This document shows, piece after piece, positions 23,730-30,687 of a stretch of DNA of 64,000 nucleotides. Numbering within the stretch: the first letter of the stretch is position 1; the number at the start of each line of letters is the position of its first letter. Source of the DNA: Ruminococcus sp. (GTDB taxonomy: Bacteria; Bacillota; Clostridia; Oscillospirales; Ruminococcaceae); the NCBI RefSeq assembly GCF_019423705.1, contig NZ_JAHZAX010000004.1, forward strand, positions 124,001 to 188,000, written 5' to 3'. A program made the position numbers and the translations under genes. The notes under the pieces are model-generated. The model saw nothing but the letters and a program-made list of their open reading frames with translations, was not told where the DNA came from and did no database searches.

Positions 23730-23919
23730 TATTATCACCGCCCTTTTCAAGTTCCTGTTGGTCTACATACCGCTCTATAAGCTTTTTGCGTGGCAGGCTC
23801 ATTTGAGTGTCAAGCTTAAAACGCTTGATATCTGATACAAAGACCGCCACGCCGCAGAGTGCGGAGAACATAAGGACAATACAAAGTATTATCACAAATA
23901 GTTTGAGTATAGCTAACAT
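23719..23919 (-). CDS. Small membrane protein (66 aa) of the structural row
   Basis: N-terminal membrane helix (MLAILKLFVIILCIVLMFSA, running on to about 28) and a basic/acidic C-terminal part (RRKKLIERYVDQQELEK-like, Lys/Glu-rich). AGAAAGGAT lies upstream of the ATG, which is 1 nt after the stop of the 26-aa gene, so translation is coupled. Not recognised; likely virion or assembly component. Confidence 0.55.
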   Translation of the reverse strand: MLAILKLFVIILCIVLMFSALCGVAVFVSDIKRFKLDTQMSLPRKKLIERYVDQQELEKGGDNNAV

Positions 23920-23920
23920 A

Positions 23921-24001
23921 TCAATATCCTTTCTTGTTAAAATGCCATAGGATAAGCATTATTATGAAACATATAAGCAAATTTAAAATCAAATCTAACA
24001 T
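23921..24001 (-). CDS. 26-aa membrane peptide, pVII/pIX-like size
   Basis: A 26-residue peptide: MLDLILNLLICFIIMLILWH followed by a short basic end. GGTGAT lies just before the ATG; the gene starts 1 nt after the stop of the 55-aa gene and its own stop touches the next start. This tight packing and its size are those of the minor tip proteins VII and IX of filamentous phages. Too short to be certain. Confidence 0.5.
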   Translation of the reverse strand: MLDLILNLLICFIIMLILWHFNKKGY

Positions 24002-24002
24002 A

Positions 24003-24170
24003 TTAATCACCATTTAGAAGATAATGTAGCAATGCGATCGAACAGGAGATAACAAAAAATCCGATAAGCATTGCACCCAGCGTGAAACTATACTGACCGA
24101 AACGAAGTTGGAGCCCGAACAAGTTCCATATAGCACCGAAAACAGTTTTCATTGTATCAAAGAAATTCAT
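24003..24170 (-). CDS. 55-aa membrane protein, coat or minor coat candidate
   Basis: MNFFDTMKTVFGAIWNLFGL is amphipathic; then YSFTLGAMLIGFFVISCSIA gives one membrane helix. AAGGGGG lies upstream of the ATG, and the gene follows the pIII-like gene by 10 nt. Its length is that of inovirus major coat proteins (about 45-55 residues), but it lacks the usual basic C-terminus, so a gene VI- or gene VIII-like role are both possible. Confidence 0.5.
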   Translation of the reverse strand: MNFFDTMKTVFGAIWNLFGLQLRFGQYSFTLGAMLIGFFVISCSIALLHYLLNGD

Positions 24171-24180
24171 AAATGCCCCC

Positions 24181-25834
24181 TTATTTTATAGCCCACTTTA
24201 CAATACAAATGCCAAGCATAATAGTGAAAAAAGCAATAAGCACGGTAATGAAGATAGACGGCATAAGACCTATACTTGCGGTCATAAACTTAAAGAAATC
24301 TGATGTGCTGTCAAAAATTGATGATATGTCAGAGAGATTAAAGCTAAATGAGCCGAATTCTTCATCATAAGTCTTATTTCTTATGTATTCGTCAAAATCT
24401 TCTTTTGTATCAAAATCTGTTCCGTTTTCAAGTCCGTCATAATCGGTAAATTTACTAGGTGGAAATGGGTCATCAAGCATATCAGAAATAGACTTATCCG
24501 TAGGATATTCAACGCCGTTTATCTCTAATGGTTTGTAGTCGGGATAATCTTTGAATGAAAATCCGTCAGAAACAACGGTGTAAAAATCGTAACCATTGCC
24601 ACCATACAAGCCATTTATCTTGCTTGCTACAGCGTTGTCGGGTAGCTCTTTGTAAAAGGTCTTAAACTCTGCGTTATTGGCGTAGAAGTCCTTAGCGTAG
24701 CCCTCAGCACCTGTTTCATACAGATACCTTTTGCCTACAACAACGATATACAAAATATCCTGTTCTCCAAGTTTGTCAGCACCTTTGATATTTTCAAGAT
24801 TTATCGTGTGCGTGTTGGTCATATTTGCACCATTAGCGATAGGCAAGCCGAAAAGTGGTGTAACGCCATTGCAGAAAGCGGTATTTGCAACGCCGTCAGC
24901 ATTTTCAGAGGTCATTTCGCCAACGTTTCCCGAAGAAGTATCGGCGGAAGAACTGTCGGGCGTGCTGACAGTATCGTACTTTGAATCAGTTGTTGTATTA
25001 GATTTTGTTTTGCCGTAAGCTGTTGTAAGTACGTATTTTGACTTATCAAGAAATGTATAAATTGCTCCGTCCATAGCTTTTTTAGTTCCGTAAATGTTCG
25101 GGTTATATGGTGTTATGAACAATACATACTGATATGTATATTGCGTTGCTTTCGGGTCTTTATCAAGAGCCTTTTGCATAGCCTGCTTGTATTCGTCAGT
25201 AAGCTTGACAGTAACATCTATATTGTTGTTTGTTATGGTTTCGCCGTCATTTTTTGCACCCGGAGCGGACAATGTTCCCGAGCGTGACATACCTGTTGTG
25301 AGTTTTCGGGAATACTGAACGGAAAATGGGACAACGGGGGCGTCGGGGTCAACAATATCCGTTACACCATCAATTTTGATGTTTGAATAAACAATATGAA
25401 ATTGAATAGACGATTGACCAGTAAGAGATTTATAAAGAGATGATGAGTAAAAAGGATTGTTAAAATTAAGATTACGATTATTCCAATAACCATTAACAAT
25501 ATCTTCGGTTGTCTCACAACCATTATCACCAATATGACCGTAATAAAGTCCATTGTAACTAACTGTAGTACCAATATACTTTTTATCAAATACTTCAATA
25601 CGATAAGCAATACTATTATCAGAATTTTGAGCCCAAGCAACAATACAAAGCTAAATCAGAAGTTCCCCAATGTTTGTTAAGGATATTCTTATAATTTGCG
25701 AGCAATACATCAGAAACATTACTTGTAGTTAGGGCAGGATATGTTGTATCCGCGCTCGCAGGCAGGACAAACGAAACGCACATCAAGACAAGGGCGGAAA
25801 CAATGCACAAAGCTTGTCTAATTCGTTTTTTCAT
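24181..25834 (-). pseudogene. pIII-like adsorption protein, frameshifted
   Basis: Reads as about 550 residues if one frameshift is bridged. The first part, from ATG 25834, is a signal peptide (MKKRIRQALCIVSALVLMCV ... PASA) and stops at 25619; the rest is open in the +1 frame from 25650 to 24181 (WAQNSDNSIAYRIEVFDKKY and onward) and ends in one membrane helix with a basic tail (TVLIAFFTIMLGICIVKWAIK in part). The middle is rich in Ser, Thr, Asp and Gly. Signal peptide, long polar ectodomain and C-terminal anchor are the plan of pIII, which binds the host and closes the virion. The shift lies between 25650 and 25622. Mutation is more likely than programmed shifting. Confidence 0.7.
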
Positions 25835-25857
25835 ATATAATCTCCTTTCATTAAGAT

Positions 25858-25891
25858 AAAAAAACAAGGGGCGGAGCAGAAGCCCCACCCC
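25858..25891 (-). terminator. Terminator between coat-position ORF and pIII-like gene
   Basis: On the minus strand GGGGTGGGGC-TTCT-GCTCCGCCCC, then TTG and a T7 run. Ff phages have a terminator at exactly this place, after gene VIII and before gene III, to make coat protein mRNA more abundant. Confidence 0.85.
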
Positions 25892-25911
25892 AAGCGGTGA
25901 ATATACAAGGC

Positions 25912-25977
25912 TTATGCCTTGCCCTTTGTAAGCTTTCTTACAACGCCGATACCTACACCGAGGAGCGAAGCACCCAT
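25912..25977 (-). CDS. 21-aa peptide in the coat-protein position
   Basis: A 21-residue peptide, MGASLLGVGIGVVRKLTKGK followed by Ala: hydrophobic glycine-rich start, basic end. GAAAGGAG lies 9-10 nt before the ATG. It lies between the ssDNA-binding protein gene and a strong terminator, as gene VIII does in Ff phages. The basic end resembles the DNA-facing C-terminus of major coat proteins, but 21 residues are very short for one; it may be a minor coat protein or the remnant of a coat gene. Confidence 0.5.
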   Translation of the reverse strand: MGASLLGVGIGVVRKLTKGKA

Positions 25978-25999
25978 TGTATTTTTCTCCTTTCATTGA

Positions 26000-26263
26000 T
26001 TAAAGTATATCAATACTTACAACAACAGGCTTTTCCTGTCCGCCGTAAGTTCTGACTTCATAATTGATCTTGATTGCCGTGTCGATAAGTGCGGAAGTGT
26101 CGGGGAAAGTGTTCTGCAAAACCCTTGTAGGCACTTTCACAGCCTGCACGCCGTAACCTGTTACGCCGTTTTCTTCTTTAAGGCAAAACAGCGTGTAATT
26201 ATCCCACGGCTTGCCGTTTTTTAGCGTTCCTGAGTTTTTCTTAAATCCTTTGATTATGTACAT
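26000..26263 (-). CDS. Probable ssDNA-binding protein (gpV-like)
   Basis: 87 residues, the same length as gpV of Ff phages, mostly beta-strand by pattern (MYIIKGFKKNSGTLKNGKPW ... NYTLFCLKEENG ... KPVVVSIDIL), as expected for an OB-fold. AAGGAG lies 10 nt before the ATG. Position between Rep and coat-position gene is that of gene V. I see no specific motif, so the call rests on size, pattern and place. Confidence 0.6.
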   Translation of the reverse strand: MYIIKGFKKNSGTLKNGKPWDNYTLFCLKEENGVTGYGVQAVKVPTRVLQNTFPDTSALIDTAIKINYEVRTYGGQEKPVVVSIDIL

Positions 26264-26319
26264 AAACGTACACTCCTTTCATTTGCTGTACAATTATTTG
26301 TACTCTTTGCTATGTTTAG

Positions 26320-26348
26320 ATATTATCACATATCAAGCATAATGTCAA
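26320..26348 (-). promoter_or_regulatory. Promoter of the element's structural operon
   Basis: TTGACA (26348-26343), 17 nt, TAATAT (26325-26320) on the minus strand. TGTACA-type inverted repeats lie nearby (26286-26303 and 26398-26413) and may be operators. Confidence 0.7.
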
Positions 26349-26412
26349 TGCATATCAAGTTATTTCGTATGTTTATATTTTTATAGGGTGTTTTTTTGTA
26401 CAGATTGTACAA

Positions 26413-26604
26413 CTAGCACGATTGTATTTTCTTCTTGAAATAAAGTGCCCTTTTCCTGCACTCATATTCACCGCTCAGAAAATACCTTGCCATATGGATA
26501 TTATAGCTATCAAGATACGGCTTGAGAAAACTGTGTGAGAGTACAAACCTTTCAAGGCTGACTGCTTCGTCACGGAACATTTTAGGGTTGTCATAGTTTT
26601 TCAT
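26413..26604 (-). CDS. Small basic protein of the element (63 aa)
   Basis: Not recognised. Soluble, Tyr- and basic-residue-rich: MKNYDNPKMFRDEAVSLERF ... YECRKRALYFKKKIQSC. ATG at 26604 is preferred over 26610, because AAAGGA is then 9 nt away. It directly follows Rep (18-nt gap). A replication accessory role, like that of gene X, is possible by position only. Confidence 0.5.
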   Translation of the reverse strand: MKNYDNPKMFRDEAVSLERFVLSHSFLKPYLDSYNIHMARYFLSGEYECRKRALYFKKKIQSC

Positions 26605-26621
26605 TTTCATTCGTCCTTTCG

Positions 26622-27614
26622 TTATGGTTGTAAGTTTTCGTCTTTTTCAAGATTATACTTCAATTTATATGATCTGAGGTCGGCTTCCTCAAATATCATC
26701 CCGTCTTTATATGTAACAAGCTTATTGATACGCCTAACAAAGGCGTTCCAAGTTTCATAATACTTGTGTTGAATAGCGGTGTACTGCTCTTCAAAGTTCC
26801 AATTTGATATGATATACACCTTTGTAAAACAAGCTATCCTATTCATATATCTTGCAGGAAGTTCAAGAGGGTAGCCGTCAAGGTAGTTAAGCATATTATC
26901 AATAGGCAGGCTGTTTCTGAACTCCTCAAATACAATAACGTCTTGTCCGTGGTAGCTGTCAAAGGGGTGTTTGTAGTCGGTGATACGATATACTTTATCA
27001 TAGCCGTACTGCTCCATAACACTTCTTGTTTTACCTGTTCCCGATTGTCCGCAGATATATGTGACCTGAACATCACGGAACACGTTACGCCACTTATCAA
27101 AGACGTAAAGGTCACGGACTTTTTGCAGGCGGTCAATTTGATTCCAAAGCTGTGGAAATTCTTCAAGAAGTTTGATATCGTCAGCACCTTCCTTTATGCG
27201 TTGCAGTATATCTTCATTTGTAAGCTGTTTACCGCCTTTTGTTACACGCAGTTCGCCCCACTCCTGCACCTCGCCTATGCGAGTATCTGACTTTTTGCAA
27301 TAGTCGCTTGCTTGTTGCGCTGTGCCGTTGGCGAACTCTCCGTGAAAGAACTGAGGTGGGAACATATTCTGTAAGGTAGTGCCACGCTTGCGATTTTTAA
27401 ACTGTATAAAGCCTTGAATATGTTCGGTATTTTCGTTATGACCTCTCTCACGCTAAAAGACATAGTAATTTACTTCTTCATACTGCATAATGAAATTTAT
27501 AACCTTTTCATTAGTATCAAACGTGAGGTCTTTAAATTTATCCTTTTCACCGCAGGTCTTGACCTTTGACGGATTATTTATTGTAAAACACCAATTACAA
27601 GACTGTTTCGGCAT
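26622..27614 (-). pseudogene. rep: CRESS-type replication initiator (HUH endonuclease + SF3 helicase) with in-frame TAG
   Basis: Reads as 330 residues if one TAG at codon 54 (27455-27453) is passed. HUH part: motif I CFTINN (9-14), motif II EHIQGFIQF (64-72), motif III DYCKK with the nicking Tyr105 and Lys108. Helicase part: Walker A GQSGTGKT (189-196), Walker B DVIVFEEF (225-232), motif C YIISNWN. This is the domain set of Rep proteins of CRESS-DNA viruses and pCRESS plasmids, not of the Ff gpII. The TAG sits where relatives often have Gln (VF-x-RERG), so CAG to TAG is the simplest cause. ATG at 27614 follows AGAGGTGA. The downstream part alone (from 27365) would lack motifs I and II. Confidence 0.85.
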
Positions 27615-27640
27615 TATTTTTCACCTCTGTGCGCTTATGT

Positions 27641-27729
27641 TTGTGCGTGTGCGATTATTTTTCCATATGAGCGCACAACCGTAAACGGCGTATTTACTTG
27701 CATTTCTGCCTGCTTGTGCGATTGTGCGG
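27641..27729. repeat. TTGTGCG iterons next to the origin
   Basis: TTGTGCG at 27641, 27714 and 27723, and its inverse CGCACAA at 27672. The last two lie directly beside the origin hairpin, like Rep-binding iterons of CRESS viruses. Confidence 0.65.
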
Positions 27730-27730
27730 T

Positions 27731-27764
27731 AGGGGGTAAAGGGTAATACTAACCTTTACCCCCT
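27731..27764 (-). other. Putative replication origin hairpin with TAGTATTAC loop
   Basis: Perfect 12-bp stem (AGGGGGTAAAGG at 27731-27742 and its complement at 27753-27764) with a 10-nt loop that reads TTAGTATTAC on the minus strand. TAGTATTAC is the nonanucleotide nicked by Rep in circo- and nanoviruses (cut between TAGTATT and AC). It lies 117 nt upstream of rep and beside iterons. Confidence 0.85.
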
Positions 27765-27822
27765 GCATACCTACTTCCGATTTTCTCAGATTTAGGCATA
27801 AAAAAATAGATGTGATACGTTT

Positions 27823-27848
27823 TGTAACACATCTATTGTAAACCTACA
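27823..27848. repeat. Right terminal inverted repeat
   Basis: Ends in ...ATTGTAAACCTACA; complement of the left end in 20 of 26 positions. With TAGATGTG at 27808 it also forms a hairpin followed by T7 on the minus strand, a possible terminator that shields the element from host transcription. Confidence 0.75.
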
Positions 27849-27874
27849 TCTGGAACGTATTTTTTTATTTCTCA
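27849..27874. repeat. Right 26-bp direct repeat of the element
   Basis: Identical to 20541-20566. It contains the TAA stop of the remnant gene at 27865. Confidence 0.9.
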
Positions 27875-28032
27875 AAAATGTCGTCAACAGCAGTAGAGTG
27901 AGGAGTTAGGAGTGAGGAATGAGGAATGGTGGTATCGCCGTTGGCGATGATTTCTTTTGTGTCGATCGGCTTGTTTTTTTCATAATCAACAGCTTCTTTT
28001 AATTCAGTCATAATACTTTCAAAAACATTCAT
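27865..28032 (-). pseudogene. Remnant of an HTH/antitoxin-like gene containing a repeat
   Basis: 55 residues. The start, MNVFESIMTELKEAVDYEKN, resembles the N-terminus of small HTH-type antitoxins/regulators, and AGGAGGATATT precedes the ATG. From residue about 28 on, the frame is made of an in-frame GAGGAAT/ATCGCC repeat (27895-27956), then VDDIFEK and the stop inside the 26-bp direct repeat. The helix-turn-helix itself is missing. It is most likely a decayed gene, interrupted first by the repeat and then flanked by the mobile element. Confidence 0.5.
27895..27956 (+). repeat. GAGGAAT/ATCGCC hairpin repeat, copy 4
   Basis: TGAGGAG/TAGGAG/TGAGGAA heptads, then GGTATCGCC-GTT-GGCGATGA. It lies inside the frame of the 27865 remnant. 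Confidence 0.75.
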
Positions 28033-28094
28033 ATAATATCCTCCTAGTAGAAATAAATGAAAGACGAATAGCTTAGAGATTTTATTGTCAATTG

Positions 28095-28118
28095 TAGGGG
28101 CGAACATTGTTCGCACGT
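28095..28118. repeat. Short GGGCGAAC hairpin repeat, degenerate
   Basis: GTAGGGGCGAACATTGTTCG followed by CACG, with one stem mismatch compared with 2531. Confidence 0.6.
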
Positions 28119-28169
28119 CGAAGATGATTGTGTCAAATAGCCTGCAAAATGCAGGTGTTTGGAGCCGCC

Positions 28170-29078
28170 TTAACTCTCCAGCAGCTTCTCCTTCTCCAGT
28201 AAACTGTCAATAAACCGCTGAACAGGCTCGGGGGTCTCGTATTGCGAGGCCGTCACAGCGCAAATGTTCCTCGGCGGAATTGGCTCTTTGATCTTTAAGC
28301 GGAATATGTTTCCTGCCTCGATCTCAGCGCTGGCAGTCGCAAGCTGTAAAAAGCCTATGCCAAGATTGTTCTTTACCATCGGCATTACAAAGTTTATGGA
28401 CGTCAGCTCGATGTCAGGCCGCAAAAGCAGATTGTGCTGACGGAATATATGGTCAAGATAGTTTCTCGTGGTGGTGGTGTTTTTAAGGCATATGAGCGGA
28501 TATTTCACAAGCTCGTGCAGCGTTATCTCCTTGTCTTTGAGATAATCAAAACCATTTCCTGCTGTCACGATATCTTGAAGCTTCTTTACTATGTTGATGT
28601 TCAGCCCCGTCTTGTCGGAAAATGGCGAAGTCACTACCGCAACATCTATAAGATTTGCCCTCAGCGCTTCGATAGCGTCAGGGGTTGACATACTGTCTAT
28701 CTTTATCTGAATGTTCGGGTGCTCCTTGTGAAATTCAACTATCCTGTCAATAAGAAAGCTTTGCAGAGCGACCTCGCTTCCGCCCAATCGCACGATAGAA
28801 CGGTCGTGCTCGCTTATGAGCGCAAGCTCTTCCTCTGCGGAGAAAATGTGGTGGCAGGCTATGGATATGTGCTTGTAAAGCATTTCGCCCCCCGTGGTGA
28901 GCTCAACACCCTTTTTCGAGCGTATGAACAGCTTGCAGTCAAGCTCGTCCTCAAGATTTTTTATGCTTCGGCTTATGCTGGGCTGGGACAAAAATAAATA
29001 GTTCGCAGCCATTGTTATGTTTTGGAATTTCGCAACGTAATAAAATATCTTGTAATGCTCAAAATTGATCTCTCTCAT
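28170..29078 (-). CDS. LysR-type transcriptional regulator
   Basis: 302 residues: N-terminal winged helix (HYKIFYYVAKFQNITMAANY, SQPSISRSIKNLEDEL) and a LysR substrate-binding domain. It is divergent from the ATP synthase operon with 370 bp between them, but that operon has its own consensus promoter and no evident LysR box (T-N11-A) that I can point to. Target and effector unknown. ATG start with AAGAAG/ACAGGA upstream. Confidence 0.92.
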   Translation of the reverse strand: MREINFEHYKIFYYVAKFQNITMAANYLFLSQPSISRSIKNLEDELDCKLFIRSKKGVELTTGGEMLYKHISIACHHIFSAEEELALISEHDRSIVRLGGSEVALQSFLIDRIVEFHKEHPNIQIKIDSMSTPDAIEALRANLIDVAVVTSPFSDKTGLNINIVKKLQDIVTAGNGFDYLKDKEITLHELVKYPLICLKNTTTTRNYLDHIFRQHNLLLRPDIELTSINFVMPMVKNNLGIGFLQLATASAEIEAGNIFRLKIKEPIPPRNICAVTASQYETPEPVQRFIDSLLEKEKLLES

Positions 29079-29222
29079 ATCCTGTCACTTCTTTCTTAGA
29101 CTTATTTTCTGTCGTTTTTCGTTGCTTCTTGGATGTTATTAACATAAATGTGATGTATATAAACTCAAATTCAAGTAAAATATCCATACGTCAGATGTAT
29201 GTTTACAATAGAAAATATCTAT

Positions 29223-29251
29223 TTGACATATGCTTATAGTTGTATTATAAT
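29223..29251 (+). promoter_or_regulatory. Promoter of the ATP synthase operon
   Basis: TTGACA (29223-29228), 17 nt, TATAAT (29246-29251): exact consensus, about 195 nt before atpB. The region 29079-29222 before it holds no gene. Confidence 0.88.
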
Positions 29252-29310
29252 ATATTCGTAAACAAAAATCAAGTCTTTTGTACCGCTGGGGGAGTGCCTT
29301 TGAGGACATT

Positions 29311-29442
29311 GTGCGGATAAAAGATGATTTTATCTGGATGAAATCAATGACGATTGCAATGACCGCAAAGGGGTACGGCTTTATGCTTCTTTACCTTTTT
29401 GGGGTTGGCGTCTTTATTGGTTTTATTTTTTTTTGGAGGTGA
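29311..29442 (+). CDS. Small membrane ORF at the head of the atp operon, AtpZ/AtpI-like position
   Basis: 43 residues from GTG 29311 (or 34 from ATG 29338). The C-terminal half is a membrane helix after a polar start: KGYGFMLLYLFGVGVFIGFI, and it ends FFWR. Its stop TGA lies in the GGAGGTGA ribosome site of atpB, so translation would be coupled. AtpI/AtpZ genes stand at this place in many Firmicutes, and the GV(F)IG pattern fits the first helix of AtpZ, but the protein is much shorter than AtpZ. It may be a remnant or a short form. Confidence 0.4.
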   Translation: MRIKDDFIWMKSMTIAMTAKGYGFMLLYLFGVGVFIGFIFFWR

Positions 29443-29446
29443 TAGA

Positions 29447-30142
29447 ATGCTGGAGAGAATTTCCGAAAGGCTCTCGGAAGCTATGGAAACGCAGATAGCT
29501 TTCAAGATACCGCTTTTCGGAGGCATACCTGTCCCTGTTTCCTGCGTGGTGACGTGGATAATTATGGCGATACTGGTGGTGCTGTCAATACTGCTCACAA
29601 GAAATTTGAAGCTTGTGCCCGACAGAAAGCAAATGATGCTTGAATCGTTCGTGGGCTTTTTAAGAAACTTTTTCGGAGAGCAGCTTGGCGAAAAGGGAAT
29701 GGCTTATTTCCCGTTCCTTGCAACAGTCATTATTTATATAGGCTTTGCGAATATCATCGGTCTGCTGGGCTTTACGCCGCCGACAAAGGACCTTAACGTA
29801 ACGGCAGGTCTTGCAATTATGAGTATCGTGCTGGTCGAGGTCGCAGGAATAAGAGCGAAGGGCACAAAGGGCTGGCTCAAAAGTTTCGCCCAGCCTGTTG
29901 CGATAATCGCTCCGCTGAATGTTATGGAGCTTGTTATCAGACCGCTTTCGCTGTGTATGCGACTTTTCGGTAACGTGCTCGCTTCGTATATCATTATGGA
30001 GCTAATCGAAGCTGTGTGCCCTGTGGTCATACCGCTGGCGTTCTCAGCATATTTCGACATTTTCGATGGATTTATCCAGGCATATGTTTTCGTGTTCCTT
30101 ACATCGCTGTTTATAAATGAAGCGATAGAGGACGAAGAATAG
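29447..30142 (+). CDS. atpB: ATP synthase F0 subunit a
   Basis: 231 residues. Membrane subunit that forms the ion half-channels against the c-ring. Five to six membrane helices; the key segment LSLCMRLFGNVLASYIIMEL holds the essential Arg in the fourth conserved helix. ATG at 29447 is chosen, as GGAGGTGAT lies 5 nt before it; the longer frame from 29399 is inside the small ORF. First classical gene of the atp operon. Confidence 0.95.
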   Translation: MLERISERLSEAMETQIAFKIPLFGGIPVPVSCVVTWIIMAILVVLSILLTRNLKLVPDRKQMMLESFVGFLRNFFGEQLGEKGMAYFPFLATVIIYIGFANIIGLLGFTPPTKDLNVTAGLAIMSIVLVEVAGIRAKGTKGWLKSFAQPVAIIAPLNVMELVIRPLSLCMRLFGNVLASYIIMELIEAVCPVVIPLAFSAYFDIFDGFIQAYVFVFLTSLFINEAIEDEE

Positions 30143-30158
30143 TAACGGAGGTATAATT

Positions 30159-30377
30159 ATGTTAGTAGCTATTGGTGCGGCAGTAGCCGTAATAACAGGT
30201 ATAGGCGCAGGTATCGGTATCGGACTTGCAACAGGTAAGGCAACGGAGTCTATCGCAAGACAGCCGGAAGCAAAGAAGGATATCAGAAGCTCTCTGCTTC
30301 TCGGTTGTGCCCTCGCAGAGGCAACAGCTATTTACGGACTTATCGTCGCTATCCTTATCATCTTCTTCTTGAAGTAA
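30159..30377 (+). CDS. atpE: ATP synthase F0 subunit c, copy 1
   Basis: 72 residues, hairpin of two membrane helices joined by the ARQPEAKKD loop. The ion-carrying carboxylate is Glu in CALAEATAIYG. The Na+-ligand Gln of the first helix (as in Ilyobacter, GQGYAAGK) is Ile here and the Ser after Glu is Ala, so proton coupling is more likely; this is inference from known c-rings. AACGGAGGT ribosome site. A second copy follows 21 nt later. Confidence 0.96.
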   Translation: MLVAIGAAVAVITGIGAGIGIGLATGKATESIARQPEAKKDIRSSLLLGCALAEATAIYGLIVAILIIFFLK

Positions 30378-30398
30378 TAACAAACGGAGGTATATATT

Positions 30399-30617
30399 AT
30401 GTTAGTAGCTATCGGTGCGGCAGTAGCCGTAATAACAGGTATAGGCGCAGGTATCGGTATCGGTATCGCAACAGGTAAGGCAACAGAATCTATCGCAAGA
30501 CAGCCTGAGGCCAAGAAGGATATCAGAAGTTCTCTGCTTCTCGGTTGTGCCCTCGCAGAGGCAACAGCTATCTACGGTCTTATCGTAGCTATCCTTATCA
30601 TCTTCTTCCTCAAGTAA
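30399..30617 (+). CDS. atpE: ATP synthase F0 subunit c, copy 2
   Basis: 72 residues, identical to copy 1 except for residue 23 (Ile instead of Leu). Even the upstream ribosome sites are alike (AACGGAGGTATA). Both copies keep Glu and loop residues, so both can enter the ring. The DNA differs at few, mostly third positions, which points to recent duplication or gene conversion. Two copies raise c output, as the ring needs many c subunits per complex. Confidence 0.96.
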   Translation: MLVAIGAAVAVITGIGAGIGIGIATGKATESIARQPEAKKDIRSSLLLGCALAEATAIYGLIVAILIIFFLK

Positions 30618-30687
30618 TATAGGTAATGAGGAGAGCCGTTTTTGCGGCGAAAAATTAGCAATTGATTGAATTGAAAGGAGCATTATT

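Larger units (their letters stand above)
20567..27848. mobile_element. Integrated inovirus-like element with CRESS-type Rep (7,282 bp)
   Basis: Bounded by inverted ends TGTTGGTTT... and ...AAACCTACA and by 26-bp direct repeats. The contents, read on the minus strand from the right, are: origin hairpin, CRESS-type Rep, small protein, ssDNA-binding protein, 21-aa coat candidate, terminator, pIII-like protein, four tiny membrane proteins, Zot. On the other side of divergent promoters lie two small genes and a DDE recombinase, and a regulator with a membrane peptide on the plus strand. The order copies that of Ff phages (gII-gV-gVIII-terminator-gIII-gVI-gI). The base composition is more AT-rich than the flanks. 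Rep has an internal TAG and pIII a frameshift, so this copy is probably not productive. Confidence 0.85.

Noticed and set aside
25362..25643. 93-aa hydrophobic ORF on the minus strand
   Set aside because: Out-of-frame shadow of the pIII-like ectodomain; no ribosome site.
27453..27455. TAG recoding to Gln across the element
   Set aside because: Other element genes (zot, ribbon-helix-helix) end in TAG at sensible ends followed by a terminator or next gene, so TAG is probably a normal stop.
27275..27463. 62-aa ORF overlapping rep
   Set aside because: Wrong frame; the rep motifs II and III are read in the other frame in the same place.
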